Below are positions 50,541 through 64,000 of a stretch of 64,000 nucleotides of DNA, in pieces. Position 1 is the first letter of the stretch; each line of letters starts with the position of its first letter. The notes under the pieces were generated by a model. It did not search any database, was not told the DNA's origin, and saw only the letters and a program-made list of their open reading frames with translations. The position numbers and the translations under genes are program-made. The stretch is from Rotaria sordida (taxonomy: Eukaryota > Rotifera > Eurotatoria > Philodinida > Philodinidae). The DNA lies in NCBI GenBank assembly GCA_905250125.1, contig CAJNOL010000164.1, positions 124,001-188,000 on the forward strand, given 5' to 3'.

Positions 50541-51252
50541 TATTTTATTGGAAAAATTAAACAATCTAAAAAGTACAAAAAAGAAATACTATTTTATAAA
50601 ATTTCATGAATACTTTTCAATCAATTGTTAATGAATATGAAACTAATATATGTATTAATATTTGAGATCAAGATTTTAACCATCATCAAATAAAAAAAAT
50701 GAATCTATATTTAATTCAATATGGTTCTACATTATTATACAAAATAAAATAGTAGACATGTTTTTAAAATTTTATTTTTTTTACATTTATTCAAAAGAAA
50801 AAGAACAGTAAATTCAATTGTTCTTAAAAATTAATTACATCATAATCGTTAGAAAATCTAGAAAATAAAAAAGATCATTATGAATATACAAATAAATTCA
50901 GCCAAGAATAAAAAAAAAAAAAGTGAGAATATTAATAATAATTTATGATTGGTTTATTTACTTACCAAAGATAGTTTTTCATAGACTTTTTTTTCTTTTC
51001 TATTTATGTAGGAGGTCGCTATTTTCCATGAAATTTTTTTTTCCTTAAAGCATATTTGACGTTTGAATAAAAACTCAAAGTTTATTTTTAGTTCATTTTG
51101 AACGCTTAACAACCGAATGTCTCTTCCAAGAAATATTCTCTATCTTTATAAGAAAAAAGTTTATCTTTTTTTTAATTATAATATGATTATACTGACGAGA
51201 AAATATTCTCAAATAATCCGTTTCGTTTATACTCATATTTTGCCAATATGTA
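50541..51252. other. Upstream region of hyccin
   Basis: A+T-rich, no gene seen. Contains the presumed promoter. Confidence 0.4.
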
Positions 51253-51731
51253 GGAGATCACTAGAGTAGAATAGCCTCCACAAGCTTTTAGATGTGATCG
51301 ATATGGCGACTTTTAAGTAGATTTCTCTCGCAGGAGTCTAGTTTTCGAAAAAATTATATTTCAGAATTTCGACTTGAAACATTGTACAGATAAAGATCTT
51401 GATTAGACTATTTCATATACAAAGTTTCATCATTTGTGGACATTGTAGTGTTAAGATATGAATTTTTCAATAGATCTCTATCTGACACGGAACTTAAAGA
51501 AAAGCATAGATATATTGAGAAATCCATAGTTTATAAATGCGATATCCAAAACTGATGAATCTTTGTATATGAAATATTCTAATTGAGATCTTTATGGGTG
51601 CACAATTTCAGGTCGAAATTTCGAGATATATTTTTTTTTTCGAAAACTAGACTCTTTCCAGATAAATCTATTAAAAAGTTGCTATCTCGACCAAATCTAA
51701 CTAACAGCAGAAAACCTCTAAGGGTTATCTT
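51253..51731. mobile_element. Short foldback element
   Basis: Two arms of about 230 bases are inverted copies meeting near 51490. Shared blocks are AGTCTAGTTTTCGAAAAAA at 51340 and its complement at 51635, AATTTCGAC near 51368 and its complement, and TTTCATATACAAAG near 51410 and its complement at about 51567. Outer ends diverge, so the boundaries are approximate. No coding sequence. Confidence 0.65.
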
Positions 51732-53729
51732 ATTAATTAATCCCAGTTTACTATTTAGCTGAAAAGGTCAAAGAAATTATGTTCTTTTTTTTTTAGGAAT
51801 CATCAGATTAAAAAAAAAAAGATGCTTGTAATCCATTAATCTTTTTGTTCGTTATAAAGATTATAATTAACAATAACTAGTAGCGTTATAATCAGTTAAA
51901 TGTCGAATCCAATTCGACTTTAATATATAAAATTAGAATTGAGTCCCTTTTCATTACGCGAATTAAGATCAATTCAAGAAATATTTCATTTCATTGATAG
52001 ATTTTTTTTTTCTATTTTGTCAACAACTTCTTGGCATAATTAGTTTAGAATATCAATAAGTATAGATAGTTGACTAAAATTTAATAAACAAGAATGACAT
52101 ATAGCAATATAAAGTATGTTACTTTAAAATAATAACATTAGATGAAAAGATAAAATATAATAACAGAAAAAAGAAACAACGATAATATAAATAAAATAGA
52201 TCATGATGTATTTTGACTATTACTAACAATAGAGTAAATAGAAACTTTTTTTTATCTATAGTTTTGCTGATCTCTTTATTTTAATCGTTTGATATCAACA
52301 AACGTTTTTACATACTGATCTATGTAATGAATAATTCTTCGTTTTCAAAAAGGATATTATTTCTTTGATGGATTTCTATTCTATTGATTTTATACCTATT
52401 TTACAAATACTATATTAAAAGCGTAATCCTTCTTCAATTCTTTGAGTATGATATATACAAGCTCGGATTAATCGTAACAATATTTGATTTCAATCGATAA
52501 TACCAATCTTCTATATCATTATTGATTCAAATCCCATGAAAAACATAACCATTTTATAAGTGTATATGAAAATACATCATCATGATTAATTTAAATGTCA
52601 ATGTAATAGTCAGGAAATTTATTCTCACTCTTCAAGTATTCGAGCATTTCATTCTATTTTTCAAAGTAATTTAGTAAAAATATGTTAATCAAACTGATGA
52701 ATAAGTTGATTATAGTTTTTTTGCTGAATAGAAAAACAAATTGTCGATAAAATAAGAAAAAAAAAATGTATATTGATGTAGTAGCAAAATATTGTTGTCA
52801 ACAAAATAGAATGATAGCTAGTATTACATAATATTATAATTGATACTTCTCGTGATCGATTTGAGTGTAATTTTCTACGTCGAAGATATCATCATACTCT
52901 TTAACCTACCATTGAAAACTCATTTGAAGAACATGTGTTTAAATATACAAACAATTTACTGATTATAACGGCGAAAACAATAGCTATTTCTAGACTGATC
53001 GATATGCCTTATTGCTTGATTAGAAAGTCTAACAATAATCCAATTCTTTTTCTATTATTTTTCAGTCTTGTTTATGTCAATGATTATCGAATTGAGTTAC
53101 CCTAGTCTATAGACAGATAGATATAGAAATAATTCTTTTATACGCAAACGAGTTTGCCGATAGATAGAGACTTGTTATTGATGACTCTTTTATTTCATTT
53201 ATCTTATAAAAACCACACATTTGTACTTGTAAATCTACAAAAGACATTTACTAACTGTAAACTACATAATAAAAAAATTTCAGTCAAAGAAAAAGAAAAT
53301 TTTTTTCTCGTTTTTACTGTGACATCAATTTTCATTACAATCCTTACAGTTATTACTTATTATTATTATTTATATCATAGCAAAAAGGAAAAAAAAATTT
53401 CAATTACCTTATAGATTATTTTAATTTTTTTGTTTATCATATTCATTCGTTTTTTTTTGCTTTACTTTAACAATTAGATAATAAAAATAAAAGACTCAAT
53501 TATCGCTCACCGGGCTTGCGATGAAGCACATCGGCATCGCATTATACATTCAGCTATACAATGACAATAGAATATGAAACTCAGCACATAAAAAGAAAAA
53601 AAAACTCGATAAGAAATCACAGTAGGCTTCTATTTTTTTTTTTATGTAACTGCACTCATCACATACAACTCAAAAAATAGATGCTAATAGTAAAATAAAG
53701 ATAAACAATTGTCAGTAAAGTTTGTTTAT
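51732..53729. other. Gene-free spacer
   Basis: A+T-rich; open frames such as 53154-53414 (plus) are Lys/Ile/Tyr-rich by composition and look like chance. Confidence 0.45.
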
Positions 53730-55994
53730 TTAAAGGCAAGAGTTACGTTTTGATGATGAACTATTTTCTGCACCACTTAAGTTTCCATTGGATGCTTCAA
53801 GGACAATATTTCCAGGACTACGATTATTTTTATTTAGGATTTGTCTTTCATTAATGCTTGATATCGATCGAATAACTTTATGGTTTCTAAGTCGTCTCAT
53901 ATTTGAGCTTGTTCTTTGTGATTCACCACTTGGTGTTGCTGGTGGTAATGCAACTGAACTACCTGTACTTGCACGACGTTTTCGACAACAGACAAAATAT
54001 CGGCTAAGAGTTTTTTTAAAAGCTACACGAAAGTTTCTATTATGAAAAGCATATAAAAATCTGAAACAAAAAAAAAAAAAGAAAAATCGAATATCTTGTT
54101 TGAAAAGCTTTTTTTTATTATTTAACTTACGGATTAATCATTGAATTAAAATAACCAACCCAAAAAACAATATCTGCAATAAGTGGTCCAATTTTCCAAT
54201 TACAACGATTTGGTTCACATGCTGTATAACGAACAAAAAATGGAAGCCAACATATGATAAAAGCTACCATAATTGAACCTAAAGTTTTAACAGCTCGACG
54301 TTCACGTCTTAAATGTTTCATTTGAGTATTGCGTGTTTCACTTATACTACCATGAAAATCAACAGATGATTGTCGACCTGCTACTGTATCAAGACTATCA
54401 TGTTTTCCTTCACGACGAAGATTATGTGAATGTCCATTACTTATTTTTGTTATTGATAATTGATTATTACGTTGTAATTGTTGTGTCATTGGTGTTGTTT
54501 CAGTAATTATATGATCTTCACTTGATCGTCGACGAGTAGAATATTGATTTAATTGTGATGCACGTCGACGTTGAGCAACAGCATCCATTATTTCATATGC
54601 TTCACGTTCTTTTTTATCAGCTATTCGTATTAACATAGCATACATTATAATCATAATAGCACCTGGAACCCAAAATGAAAATGATGATGATATAATAGCA
54701 TATGCTTGATTAACAGCAAATATACAACGACCAGGAACATAATTTAAACAATCAATTTTATGTCGTTGTTCACGTGTTGTATATACACCAGTAAATATTG
54801 GTATAAACGAGAGTAAACCTGATACAAACCAACAAAAGAATATCATTATATAACGTCGTCGATCTGATGATGTATTTTCATACTCAAATGGACGCACTAT
54901 AGATAAATAACGATCAAGTGATATACAAGCTAAATGTATTATGGATGCTGTTGAAAATAGAACATCACATGAAAACCATAAACGACACATGAACTACAAT
55001 AAAATACTATCGTAATAGATTTTCATTTATGAATTACTATGATATTTACGAAAATTCTTTGCATAGTTCTTCTTTTTTTTTTTATTTGAATGTATAATTA
55101 TTCTAAGAAATATTTAATACATTCTGCAATGTTTGTTTTCTTTTTTTGAGAATTTTTAAGCAAACATAGAATCACGTGTATTTTTAGTTTTCAATCGTTT
55201 TGATTGTATAAATATCTATGACTTAAAATAACATTTTTCAATCTTGAAGAAAACGAAACATCATCTTATTTTGATGAATTTCTTCACATTCAGACATTTC
55301 GTATAAAGCAAAAAAAAACAATCATCGATCTCAATAAATGAAGGAAGAAAATTTATTATTGACTACTTCGCTACTAGAAGCATTTATTTGACTCATTTAT
55401 GTACACAAATGTTTCGTAAATAGAATACTAAATAGTTTAACTTGCTGAGCTCGCAATATGAAAGAAAACTATATACATCTTCAGGGAATTAACATTCATT
55501 GATCACATGAATTAACTTACCGCGCCAAAAAGCCATCTTCCAAAAAGTAATTGTAACCCATAAAATGTCATTGCCAATGTGCTAACACCAACATCAGCGA
55601 CAGCAAGCGAGGCGAGAAAAACATTGCCTGTAATACGTAGTGAACGATAATGTTTAATAACATAAATAACAAGAGTATTTCCGCATATAGCGCAAATTGT
55701 TATTGGCACAACAAGTGCACCAGAAATTGCTCGATACCCCACAGAAAAGAAATATAATGTTTCATCAATTATTTCAGCTACACAATTATCTGTTCGGTTT
55801 ATTGTTGTTTGAATAGTTGTTTTTTGTAATGTTACTGTTCTATTCAATGGTAGATTCGTACGTTTTGGAGTTCCAGGAGGTGCACGAATGGCAAGCACCA
55901 AGTTATATTGAAAACTAGAAAGAACGCTGAGAAGACAGACGAATGTGAACAATCGACTGATGTTAATGTTAAAACTGCGAAAACAAATAATCAT
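53730..55994 (-). CDS. Class A amine-type GPCR, beta-octopamine-receptor-like
   Basis: Exons 55521-55994, 54131-54993 and 53730-54060 give 555 residues. A hydrophobic leader (LFTFVCLLSVLSS) and an N-glycosylated ectodomain (three NRT sites) precede seven helices. Key positions are C161 at the top of TM3, D168 (the amine-binding Asp), DRY at 185-187, SSSFSFWVPG in TM5, CWLPFF in TM6 and NSMINPFLYAF in TM7. The third cytoplasmic loop is long and Arg/Ser-rich. TM3-TM5 (SIIHLACISLDRYLSIVRP, YAIISSSFSFWVPG) are most like insect beta-octopamine receptors as I recall them, which couple to Gs; 5-HT4-like or tyramine receptors are alternatives. The start is the first ATG, at 55994, since the frame further upstream has no ATG. 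One intron is about 0.5 kb. Confidence 0.88.
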
Positions 55995-56126
55995 GTGAAA
56001 AAGAACCAACAAGAATGATAATCAACGGATTTTCAGCGACACAAATATAATCGCTGCTATTAAATCAAATATTGTTGTCTAAAACATAAAAAAAATGAAT
56101 AAAATAGATTTAACTGATGATCTATC

Positions 56127-56160
<34 letters not shown>

Positions 56161-59100
56161 AGCTCAAGATTAGTATATGATAAATAAATAAATAAGAAAA
56201 AGAAGATAAATATTAATTGAGTTTCATCATTTATTCTTATCCGGTTCAGAAATAATGGTTATAGAAATTAATAAATAAAATGTATGCGAAATATATGCCG
56301 AGTGTCCTTGATTCTCTGTTCTTTTCAACGAAAAAAATAAATTGTATTTACTTTAGTAAATAAATTTCGTTATTTTTTTATTTTGAAAGTCACGTAAGCA
56401 ATTATAGCTCCATATTAAACGATAATTTTCATTTACAAACAGAATAAAAAACGAAAAAAAAGGAAATAAGATTTAACAACTATTTAAATATATATATATC
56501 TATATTGTCATCATACAAACAATATGACATAGATCTTCGATTTTCTTTGTCAAAATTTATTTTTCTTCTCTTTTTTCTTATTCAATGCGTAAGCACATAT
56601 ATGCAATCGCATCAACCATCATGCCACTGCCAAAGTCAATTTACTTTCAAAACAAATATTCTCCAATCCACATTATGCACTTCTTTCTTTCGTTTTTTTC
56701 TTTTTGCATCAATTTTCTCTTCTACCGATGTACACACTCGATCCATGTATATACGCATACCTGTCAAGTGACACCAAAACATTCGTTCGTTACAATGTGT
56801 CTTTTTTTTTTTATCAAAAATGGTGACAACACAAATGCAACTATTTTTATTCACTAAAATCTTACCTATCAGTTTAACTTCATATATCAAGCAAAGATTA
56901 TATAGTTTCACAAAACGAATATACACTTACGTAAAGAAAAAAGGATTCATACACTTAATGATCTATATAGAAGAAAAGAATTAAATAATAATTATGTTCA
57001 ATTATTTGTAATCAATCATAGAATATAACAGCATTATTAATAAATAGCCAAGCGCTAATATTTATATATATATATTACTAGCATATTTAGAGCACAGAAG
57101 GAAAGTTGTTCCTTTTTTTGTGATATCGACAAAATTAATTAAAAAAAAAAGAGAGAGAGAGAAAGAAAGAGTGGTACAAAAAAACCGAGGTGAAGCATGA
57201 CTGTTCTTTTCTTTTCTTTCCTAATTTTTTATCTTAAAAACGCAAGAATAGATAGAATAAAAAATGTGGTATTGCTGCCATCATCATAATTACCACTTCA
57301 GTATATTCGTCATTTAAGAACAATTAGTAAGACATTATCTAACTTACTTTATATGGTATCCGATTAAAAAAAAAAGAATTATTTGTCTTTTAGGAATTTC
57401 GAGAATCAGTAAAAAATGACACCATGTCAATATCAACATTAGACAGTATGAAATGGTATGGTTACGAAAACAAACAGACGCCGTTTTTCTTTTAAATCAT
57501 AAGAGAAAAAAGAGTAATAAACTGAAGAGAGAGAAAGACAAACAGGGAAGGTCAGATGAAGGACTCAAAATAGACGAGAAAAGAAGAGAGAGAGAGTGTG
57601 TGTGTGCAAGAAAAAAAGTGTAAAAATAGTCTAGATTAATTCTCTATTTTCTTAGTTTCCTCAATCACATGAATCTTGCGCATCATTGCGCTTTTTCTAT
57701 TTTGTACACATCAATGACAAAAAAAACAATCACATTAGCAAAATAACTGATAACTATCAATTGTACCATTCTTCTAATTACATGATTAACGTCAATTGGT
57801 CCATTAACAAAGGAGGTCAGTTAAATATAGATGACATTACTATTAGATATGAAGCCTTCATGTCGGTAGAAAATCAAATATTATATTGAAGACAAGCATC
57901 AACGACGTAATTAACTCAATAAACAATTTATCTATGAAAGTTAGAGTAAAACAATCAACAAATAGCTTTAAATGTGTGTTGTCAAAAAGAAAAAAAAATC
58001 CTACATAATCATTTACTTTTATCGAGTTTTTCTTTCAATACTTACTATAAATATTAATACATTATAAAAATATTTACTATCGTTGAGCGGCTCCCTGTCG
58101 TATTCATTAGAAAAGCAAAAAATATGGCTACAATGTTTTTCTTTCTATTTCTATAAATAAAAATACTTTTTCACTTGAATAAAGCATAGAAATCGCTTTT
58201 ATCCTTTATTTTTTTCTTTCTAGAGAAATCGATCGTTCACATGTTTAGTTCGTATTAAAAAAGAAATAAAGACATAAAACTATATTTAAATCTTATTTTT
58301 GTCTTTCTTGACAATATGAAGATTAAGGTTCGTTAATCTATTTTAAAGATAAGTTTATAAGTAAATAAATAGTCGAAAAGAATTAGTTACGTAGGTATTA
58401 CTATTTTTATTTAATACAATATCAAAAAAATTTAGGAGGAAAAAAAATGATAGATTTCTAATATAACAACAAAGAAGACTCTGAAAATTAGTTTTTTTTT
58501 TTTCAGTTGAATATTCAAAGGAAACAATAAATAACGATGAAAATCTATCCTATACACAGTGTTTAACGCACAAAAACAAGAATATAACTCACTGACGTAG
58601 TTTGCTCTTTTCATTCAAATGTAATTCTGACATTAGCTATTGACGAAAACAGTAAATGGAGAAAGCTAATAACATCTACTTACAATTAAATATCTGGACA
58701 ACTTATTGCTTTTATGATTGCTACGAAAAAACAAAATAGACAAAAAGACAAAGAATCCTATAATAATGATTAACCTTTGTGGTAATATAGTAACAAATGA
58801 GAATTATCTATTTATGTGCACGTTCTGTCACTTACTCAAACCTTAGAATGAGATATGTAGCTCGTTTACATGATTGATATTTAGAGAACAAGAAAGTTGG
58901 ATATAAGATGAAGTTTTTTTACATTTATCATAAATACCGACGTTGTATATTGGAAATGGTATATCACTATCTCATTTGATCTCACACGTTCCATTTCTTG
59001 ATGTCATTATGTGTAGACGTCGTTGTCTTGTTGATAAGCCAATCAATCATCGAATCTGACATCATTAAAACTAAGTCAATCATTGATCCTAGATCAATCC

Positions 59101-62100
59101 TGTGCAGATCAGCAAATATGATATTTGTGTCAATATAGTAAGGCAGAGAAATAAAGCGATAAAATATAAGAACATCTGGTCGTCCATTTCTTCGTCTCTT
59201 TTTTTTTTTGTTGTATAGTTCAAATGGATGATTGCATATCCATATATATATATATATGTATATATAAGTACATCTTACCCGTGAAAACCAGACTGAAGCT
59301 AGAGATAGTGACGGTATCAAAGTATTATCTATAAATAGAGAGAGAAAAGAGCATCAAATGTTGAGAACGAGACATCGATAAGGTAAATATTGTTTTCTTT
59401 TTTCTCTCACACATGCACAACCTATCGTCATCATCATTGATAATTCACCCATTGAGAACAACACAATGCATCTAGTCCAAGAATCTCATTATGTATATGA
59501 TGCGATATAATGAATACGTATTGGATATGAATATGCGTATGTAAACATATTATACATCAAGAAAAAAAAAGGGCGAGTTATATGATAAAATAGAACTTTG
59601 CTAAAGGTGAATAGCGAACTGATTGATCCTCAAAACATAAACAGAACAAGAAAACAAGTCAAAGTAATCAAATCAACTGAGCTTCTCAGCAACTTGTAAA
59701 ATTTTAATCGGAAAGAGGAAATCAGCGGACGGACGCTTACAGACAGACATACATCTTGCATAAAGTAAAATGAGAAGGAAAAAAAACGGTGAAAAGCGAA
59801 TGTTGATTTTATGCTATATTTAGCTGTGCACAACTGATGTTTTTCCAAGATCAACATAAAAAAGAAAGTATAGAAGCGAACATTCTATGTTTTTTTACCA
59901 TTGATAATGACTTACATAGATTGATAGACAGGACAAGATCAGCATGGTTACTCAAGAATAAGAATATGATTGATCGATTTGGTTTCGTAGAGACAAATAT
60001 AAGAATATGTTCTTTGGACCAAACAAATATAATCGAAGGAAAAAAAAAAGATTGACATCTATACCAGTAACATGAACAAACAAATATGAATTTTAGACAA
60101 GTAATAATTGAATTCTAAACAAGACATAATCTTAATCAAAGCGATATGATTGTCAGTCACATTGTTCTCGTTGCTATATTTCTTTTGCTAAGATAGATGG
60201 AGGAAAAAAAAGAAGATAATAAAAGAAAAGGGCAAACAGATCGTATTGTTATTTGTCGACATATAGCAATGATTATTCACTGAAGCCCGTAGCCATGATA
60301 TATAGAAAAATATGAATAATATTATGAGATAAAGAATTGCATTAGATTCGACCGAAACAATAATATCGATACAGATCACTTAAACGGTACTAATAATAAT
60401 TTTAGTTCTTTTATTTTTATTTTTTTTATTATTATGATTTTTCAATTCATCAATAATGTATTTTTCGAGTGTTAGGGACTAATATATTAGATAAATCATT
60501 AAAAACTATAAATTAATATTTAAACAATAACAAAAGATAGAAGAAACTAAAAGAGAGAATCTTGGTATTTCTTTCTTTTGTTCAACTATACTAATAGTAT
60601 TGATCAAGATCTTTTTATTTCTATTTACTTCTTTACAATGATTCGATTACACTAACAATCGGTTTCTTTCTTTCATGTCTTCTTTTAATTCAAGATTTTA
60701 TCCTCGATTGGACATTCTCTATAAATTCCACTTACCACTTCGCACTACTTATGCTTAAATACATTCATACAGATACAAACAACAGGTTGAACGTTACATA
60801 GGATGTTAAAGCTCAAAAAAAAAAAACTGAGAAAAAAATCAAAACAAAGATTAGACGAGAAGACAGGAAATTAAATAAGCGGATGAATTTATAGTATGCC
60901 TAGATAGGATTAAATTCAACATTAGCAAGACGATGTATTCCATCAATATATGAGTTCTAATATCCTGTTCGTTAACAATATATAAATAGATAAATATAGA
61001 AAAAAAATGATCTCAAAGTACTAGAAAACTATCATCATAGAATTCTACTCCAATGATTGCACTCATTGCAAGATACCTAAGCAGTAACCCTGTACTCAAT
61101 ATTGTTAAAAAAAGAACATTCAATCAAGCATTTTTAATATACTAATAATAAAATATCAGATAGTTTGGATTGCTGATTTCTACTAGGATAGACTTGTTTT
61201 CATCAATTAGTGTCAAAATTTTAAAGAAAAAATCTATTATTTTATTTGTATGAAATCTTCAGTGAGTATTTGAAAGAAAAAAAAGAACTGAATCAATCAC
61301 ATCATCATTTCTTTGATCTACTCGTTTTGTACCTATTTGATAAAATCAATGTGTCAATAACATAGTTTCTGAAGTACACTTCACGTTTTCTTGTACCAAT
61401 ATAAACCAATCAAAAAAAAGCAACTAACCTAGAAAAAGAACAATGCAATCATGATTTGGTCAATTCAATCAGGATATAAATTTATCTTCAAATTCACTAG
61501 ATTCTCTTGATGATCATCTTTGATTTTTTTTTTGTTATGTTCGACAGAATGATTTCTATCATGAAAGAAAATTCGTATATAATATAAATTAAATGTCACT
61601 TTACATTTCCTCTATGATCATTATTAACAATTCCAGAGGCTATTCATTTACTTACCTTATTTTTGTCTCTTATTTAACAATAGTTAGTTTTTATAAAACA
61701 TCCGATTTGATTTAGTCTACTCTCTTTCAGTAAATAGTCAATGAAACAAAACAACAATGAAATAGAAATAAAAATTGATTCACATGATTTTATTCACAAA
61801 AAAAAACAACCTCATTTATGATAGTTATATATGAAGAGGAAAAAGCTGATTTTTTCCGTCGTCTCCTCAGTTAATAACCCTCGCTTATACTATATTATGT
61901 TTGACGAAGTCATAAAATAAAAATAATGAATTGTAAAATCGTTAATATGAAACTCTACAATAAATAAAAGTAACGAATATTAATCATTAAATTACGAAAT
62001 AAAACTTTTACGAACAATACCAATGAATATAAATTTATTCTATTGTTGAAAAATTTATCTCGATCAAAATATTTTAATTGATTATATTCAATAATAATAC

Positions 62101-63520
62101 TCTGACATTATATAAGTACAAAGTACTTTTATCTTATTCGGTCGAAAAGTCAAAAGTAAATGTAAGAGGGAGATAAATAGGAAAAAAAACATGAGAATAA
62201 ATTTCAATGTTATTCGTTGTTGACTTCTATTACGATCATAAAATATCGAAAAAGAATGAGCACGTTTTGAGATAGAGATATAAAAAAGGTCTGTAATCTG
62301 TTTGTACCATCGATATTTTTGTACCGACAGTATTTTCAAGGCATCATGACATACGATTTACAATAGGATTCGATTGGGCACAAAAAAATCTTTTTTGTCA
62401 AAAGAAAAGATGATGATTTTTTTTTGTATTAATCAATGATATAATTATTTCACTATTGATACTACAAAACAATTATTATAGTTTTTCAACTTACCACAAT
62501 TGTTATTATGTAACCTTGGATAGGAGATTTATATCGAACACGATTTTTTCTGACAACTATTTTTCAAATGATTTGTACTATTTATCTAATATTGATATAT
62601 TCTTTATTCATAAACGATATCTGAATCGTCTGAACAAATAAATGAATATGTGCCTTAGATTTTAAAGCAAAATATTACAGCATAATGACAAATGAATTTA
62701 AAGCAAACATCAATTTGATTTGATTTTTTCAACAATTCAATACAATAGTTAAGCAAAATAGACGTCATCTCGTGGGCAAATAGGTAAATTGTTTATTCAT
62801 TACTACCAACAGAATTCAATCATTGGTGACATTGTGACTTAACTCTCACTTATTATTCCTAACATGATCACATATCATAATAAGACCATGTACATGTTAT
62901 TAAACTTTTTTCTGTTCAACTAGACTTGAAAATCTATATTCTTAGGACCTCGATGTTGATAAAAAAAACTAGTAGTTTAAATAGTAGAACGATATAAGAA
63001 TATCAAATCTTTTATTTGTTTCTTCATACATCTTATCAATAAGGGATAGTCGCAAGCTTATTCATATCATTTTTGTTGATATTTTGAAACACATAGAAGT
63101 GGAGAAGTCTTATTGCATTTTTCTTGAAACTATAGTAAATCTACAATTAAAACTCCGTAATTGATAAATACTAAAAGCAAAATCTTTATTTCATTTTGAA
63201 AATTTCGTTCTTTTCACATCTGTAAATATCATATGACATCATTGAATAGGCTGTACAACAATCATGGCATCGTACTCACTATATGGAATATTTATCTTTC
63301 TTTTTTGCTTGTTAGCGGCAAAAGAATAATCTTTTATATTTTCGAAATATTGAATCTTCATGTCTAATAGACAATGCAACTTATAATGAAAAAGAAATTT
63401 GATTCTTGAAATTCAAAACATCAATCAAACTTCTCATATACGTTTTTTTCCGGGAATGAGATGACTACATATAGAAAAAATATCATTCGTAAAATATTTT
63501 TTACAAAAATTTTTTGTTAA
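55995..63520. other. Long gene-free interval
   Basis: A+T-rich with microsatellites (CTAT)n/(AT)n at 56126-56160, (AG)n at 57150-57170 and 57580-57605, and (AT)n at 59240-59260. I find no exon with convincing protein similarity or paired splice sites. It may hold the GPCR promoter, distal 5'UTR exons or non-coding RNA genes. Confidence 0.5.
56126..56160. repeat. (CTAT)n followed by (AT)n microsatellite
   Basis: Four to five tandem CTAT units run directly into an AT dinucleotide run, upstream of the GPCR gene. Confidence 0.85.
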
Positions 63521-64000
63521 TTAAAAACCTTTTTTTGTATCGTCTCTCACACAAATCATGCGTACATTTGGTGGTAAATATGTTTTTTTAACTGTTTGTT
63601 GTGGTTGACTTGCATATATAATTCGTTCTTCACTATCATCATCGGATTCGTCGTCATCATCATCATCATCATCATAATCTATGATTGGTTTTCTAGTTTT
63701 AACATATCTTATATTTTGTTCTTTAAATTTTTTTGTTTGATTTATTGGTATTATTCGTAAGGGTGATGATTCAATATCCTGAATTTCATAAATTTCTTGT
63801 GGTTGTTCAATTGGTTGTAATTTTGTTTGACGACGATGTCGAGGACTTATACCATTATTATCATTGAAATCATTTACTACATTTCGTTGTCCATGAGTTT
63901 TTGTTTGTACAGCCATATCATGATGAACAGTTGGCTTTAAAAGTGAACATTGAACTTCAGCATTTCGTTTTGATAATTTTCGAGGTGGTATAAATACAGG
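63521..64000 (-). CDS. 3' end of an acidic disordered protein (partial; runs off the right edge)
   Basis: The frame is open from base 64000 down to the TAA at 63521-63523, about 159 codons, and the upstream exon or start lies outside the window. The visible part begins PVFIPPRKLSKRN, so the internal ATG at 63916 is not the start. It includes a Gln/Pro-rich stretch, a basic KTRKPIIDY, an Asp/Glu run of about 15 residues (63645-63690) and ends VRMICVRDDTKKGF. There is no domain that I recognise. Composition suggests a nuclear or scaffold protein with a disordered tail, but this is only a guess. Confidence 0.7.
   Translation of the reverse strand, partial: PVFIPPRKLSKRNAEVQCSLLKPTVHHDMAVQTKTHGQRNVVNDFNDNNGISPRHRRQTKLQPIEQPQEIYEIQDIESSPLRIIPINQTKKFKEQNIRYVKTRKPIIDYDDDDDDDDESDDDSEERIIYASQPQQTVKKTYLPPNVRMICVRDDTKKGF

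Noticed and set aside
53788..54045. An 86-codon plus-strand open frame
   Set aside because: Antisense shadow of the last GPCR exon, whose frame continues the NPFLY motif.
58982..59320. A 112-codon minus-strand open frame in the right-hand gene-free interval
   Set aside because: It includes a translated (AT)n tract (alternating Tyr-Ile), has no recognised motif and lacks convincing splice partners.

Overview
The window is A+T-rich animal nuclear DNA. Genes are split by short GT-AG introns, mostly 50-80 nt, and carry metazoan products: muscle myosin, Wnt, cyclin B, AKT, hyccin and an amine-type GPCR. A plant-style PPR-DYW RNA-editing protein, a DOPA 4,5-dioxygenase-like protein and many palindromic transposon relics point to a bdelloid rotifer. 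That assignment is inference, because no rRNA, mitochondrial or telomeric sequence is present to confirm it. All exon coordinates below were built by hand from reading frame, splice sites and family similarity.

Left part (1-11156). A muscle myosin heavy chain 5' half lies on the minus strand. It has two alternative switch-I cassettes of identical length, a 7-nt microexon and a 1.8-kb near-perfect palindrome inside one intron. A gene-poor stretch with a small hAT-like MITE and a second palindromic element follows, then a complete minus-strand Wnt gene resembling Wnt5.

Middle (11157-37439). After a long gene-free stretch come a secreted WxxW-trypsin fusion protease and a 106-residue single-pass membrane protein (plus strand). 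Next are a membrane-anchored alpha/beta hydrolase, a Mutator-like element with a perfect 9-bp target duplication, ARL2BP and cyclin B (minus strand; one cyclin intron holds another foldback element). Two mariner-derived foldback relics then flank a small MGC-start protein and a secreted DOPA-dioxygenase-like protein (plus strand).

Right part (37440-64000). The minus strand carries AKT with a long Gln/Met-rich tail, the PPR-DYW gene, hyccin, a beta-octopamine-like GPCR and, at the window edge, the 3' end of an acidic, disordered protein. A fourth type of foldback element lies at about 51.25-51.73 kb, and 56.0-63.5 kb shows no recognisable gene.

Functional links are loose, as expected for unlinked eukaryotic genes. 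AKT and hyccin both act in plasma-membrane phosphoinositide signalling, and Wnt and the GPCR are cell-cell signalling components. The most unusual content is the DYW editing factor, the alternative myosin exons and the repeated foldback architecture of the mobile elements.
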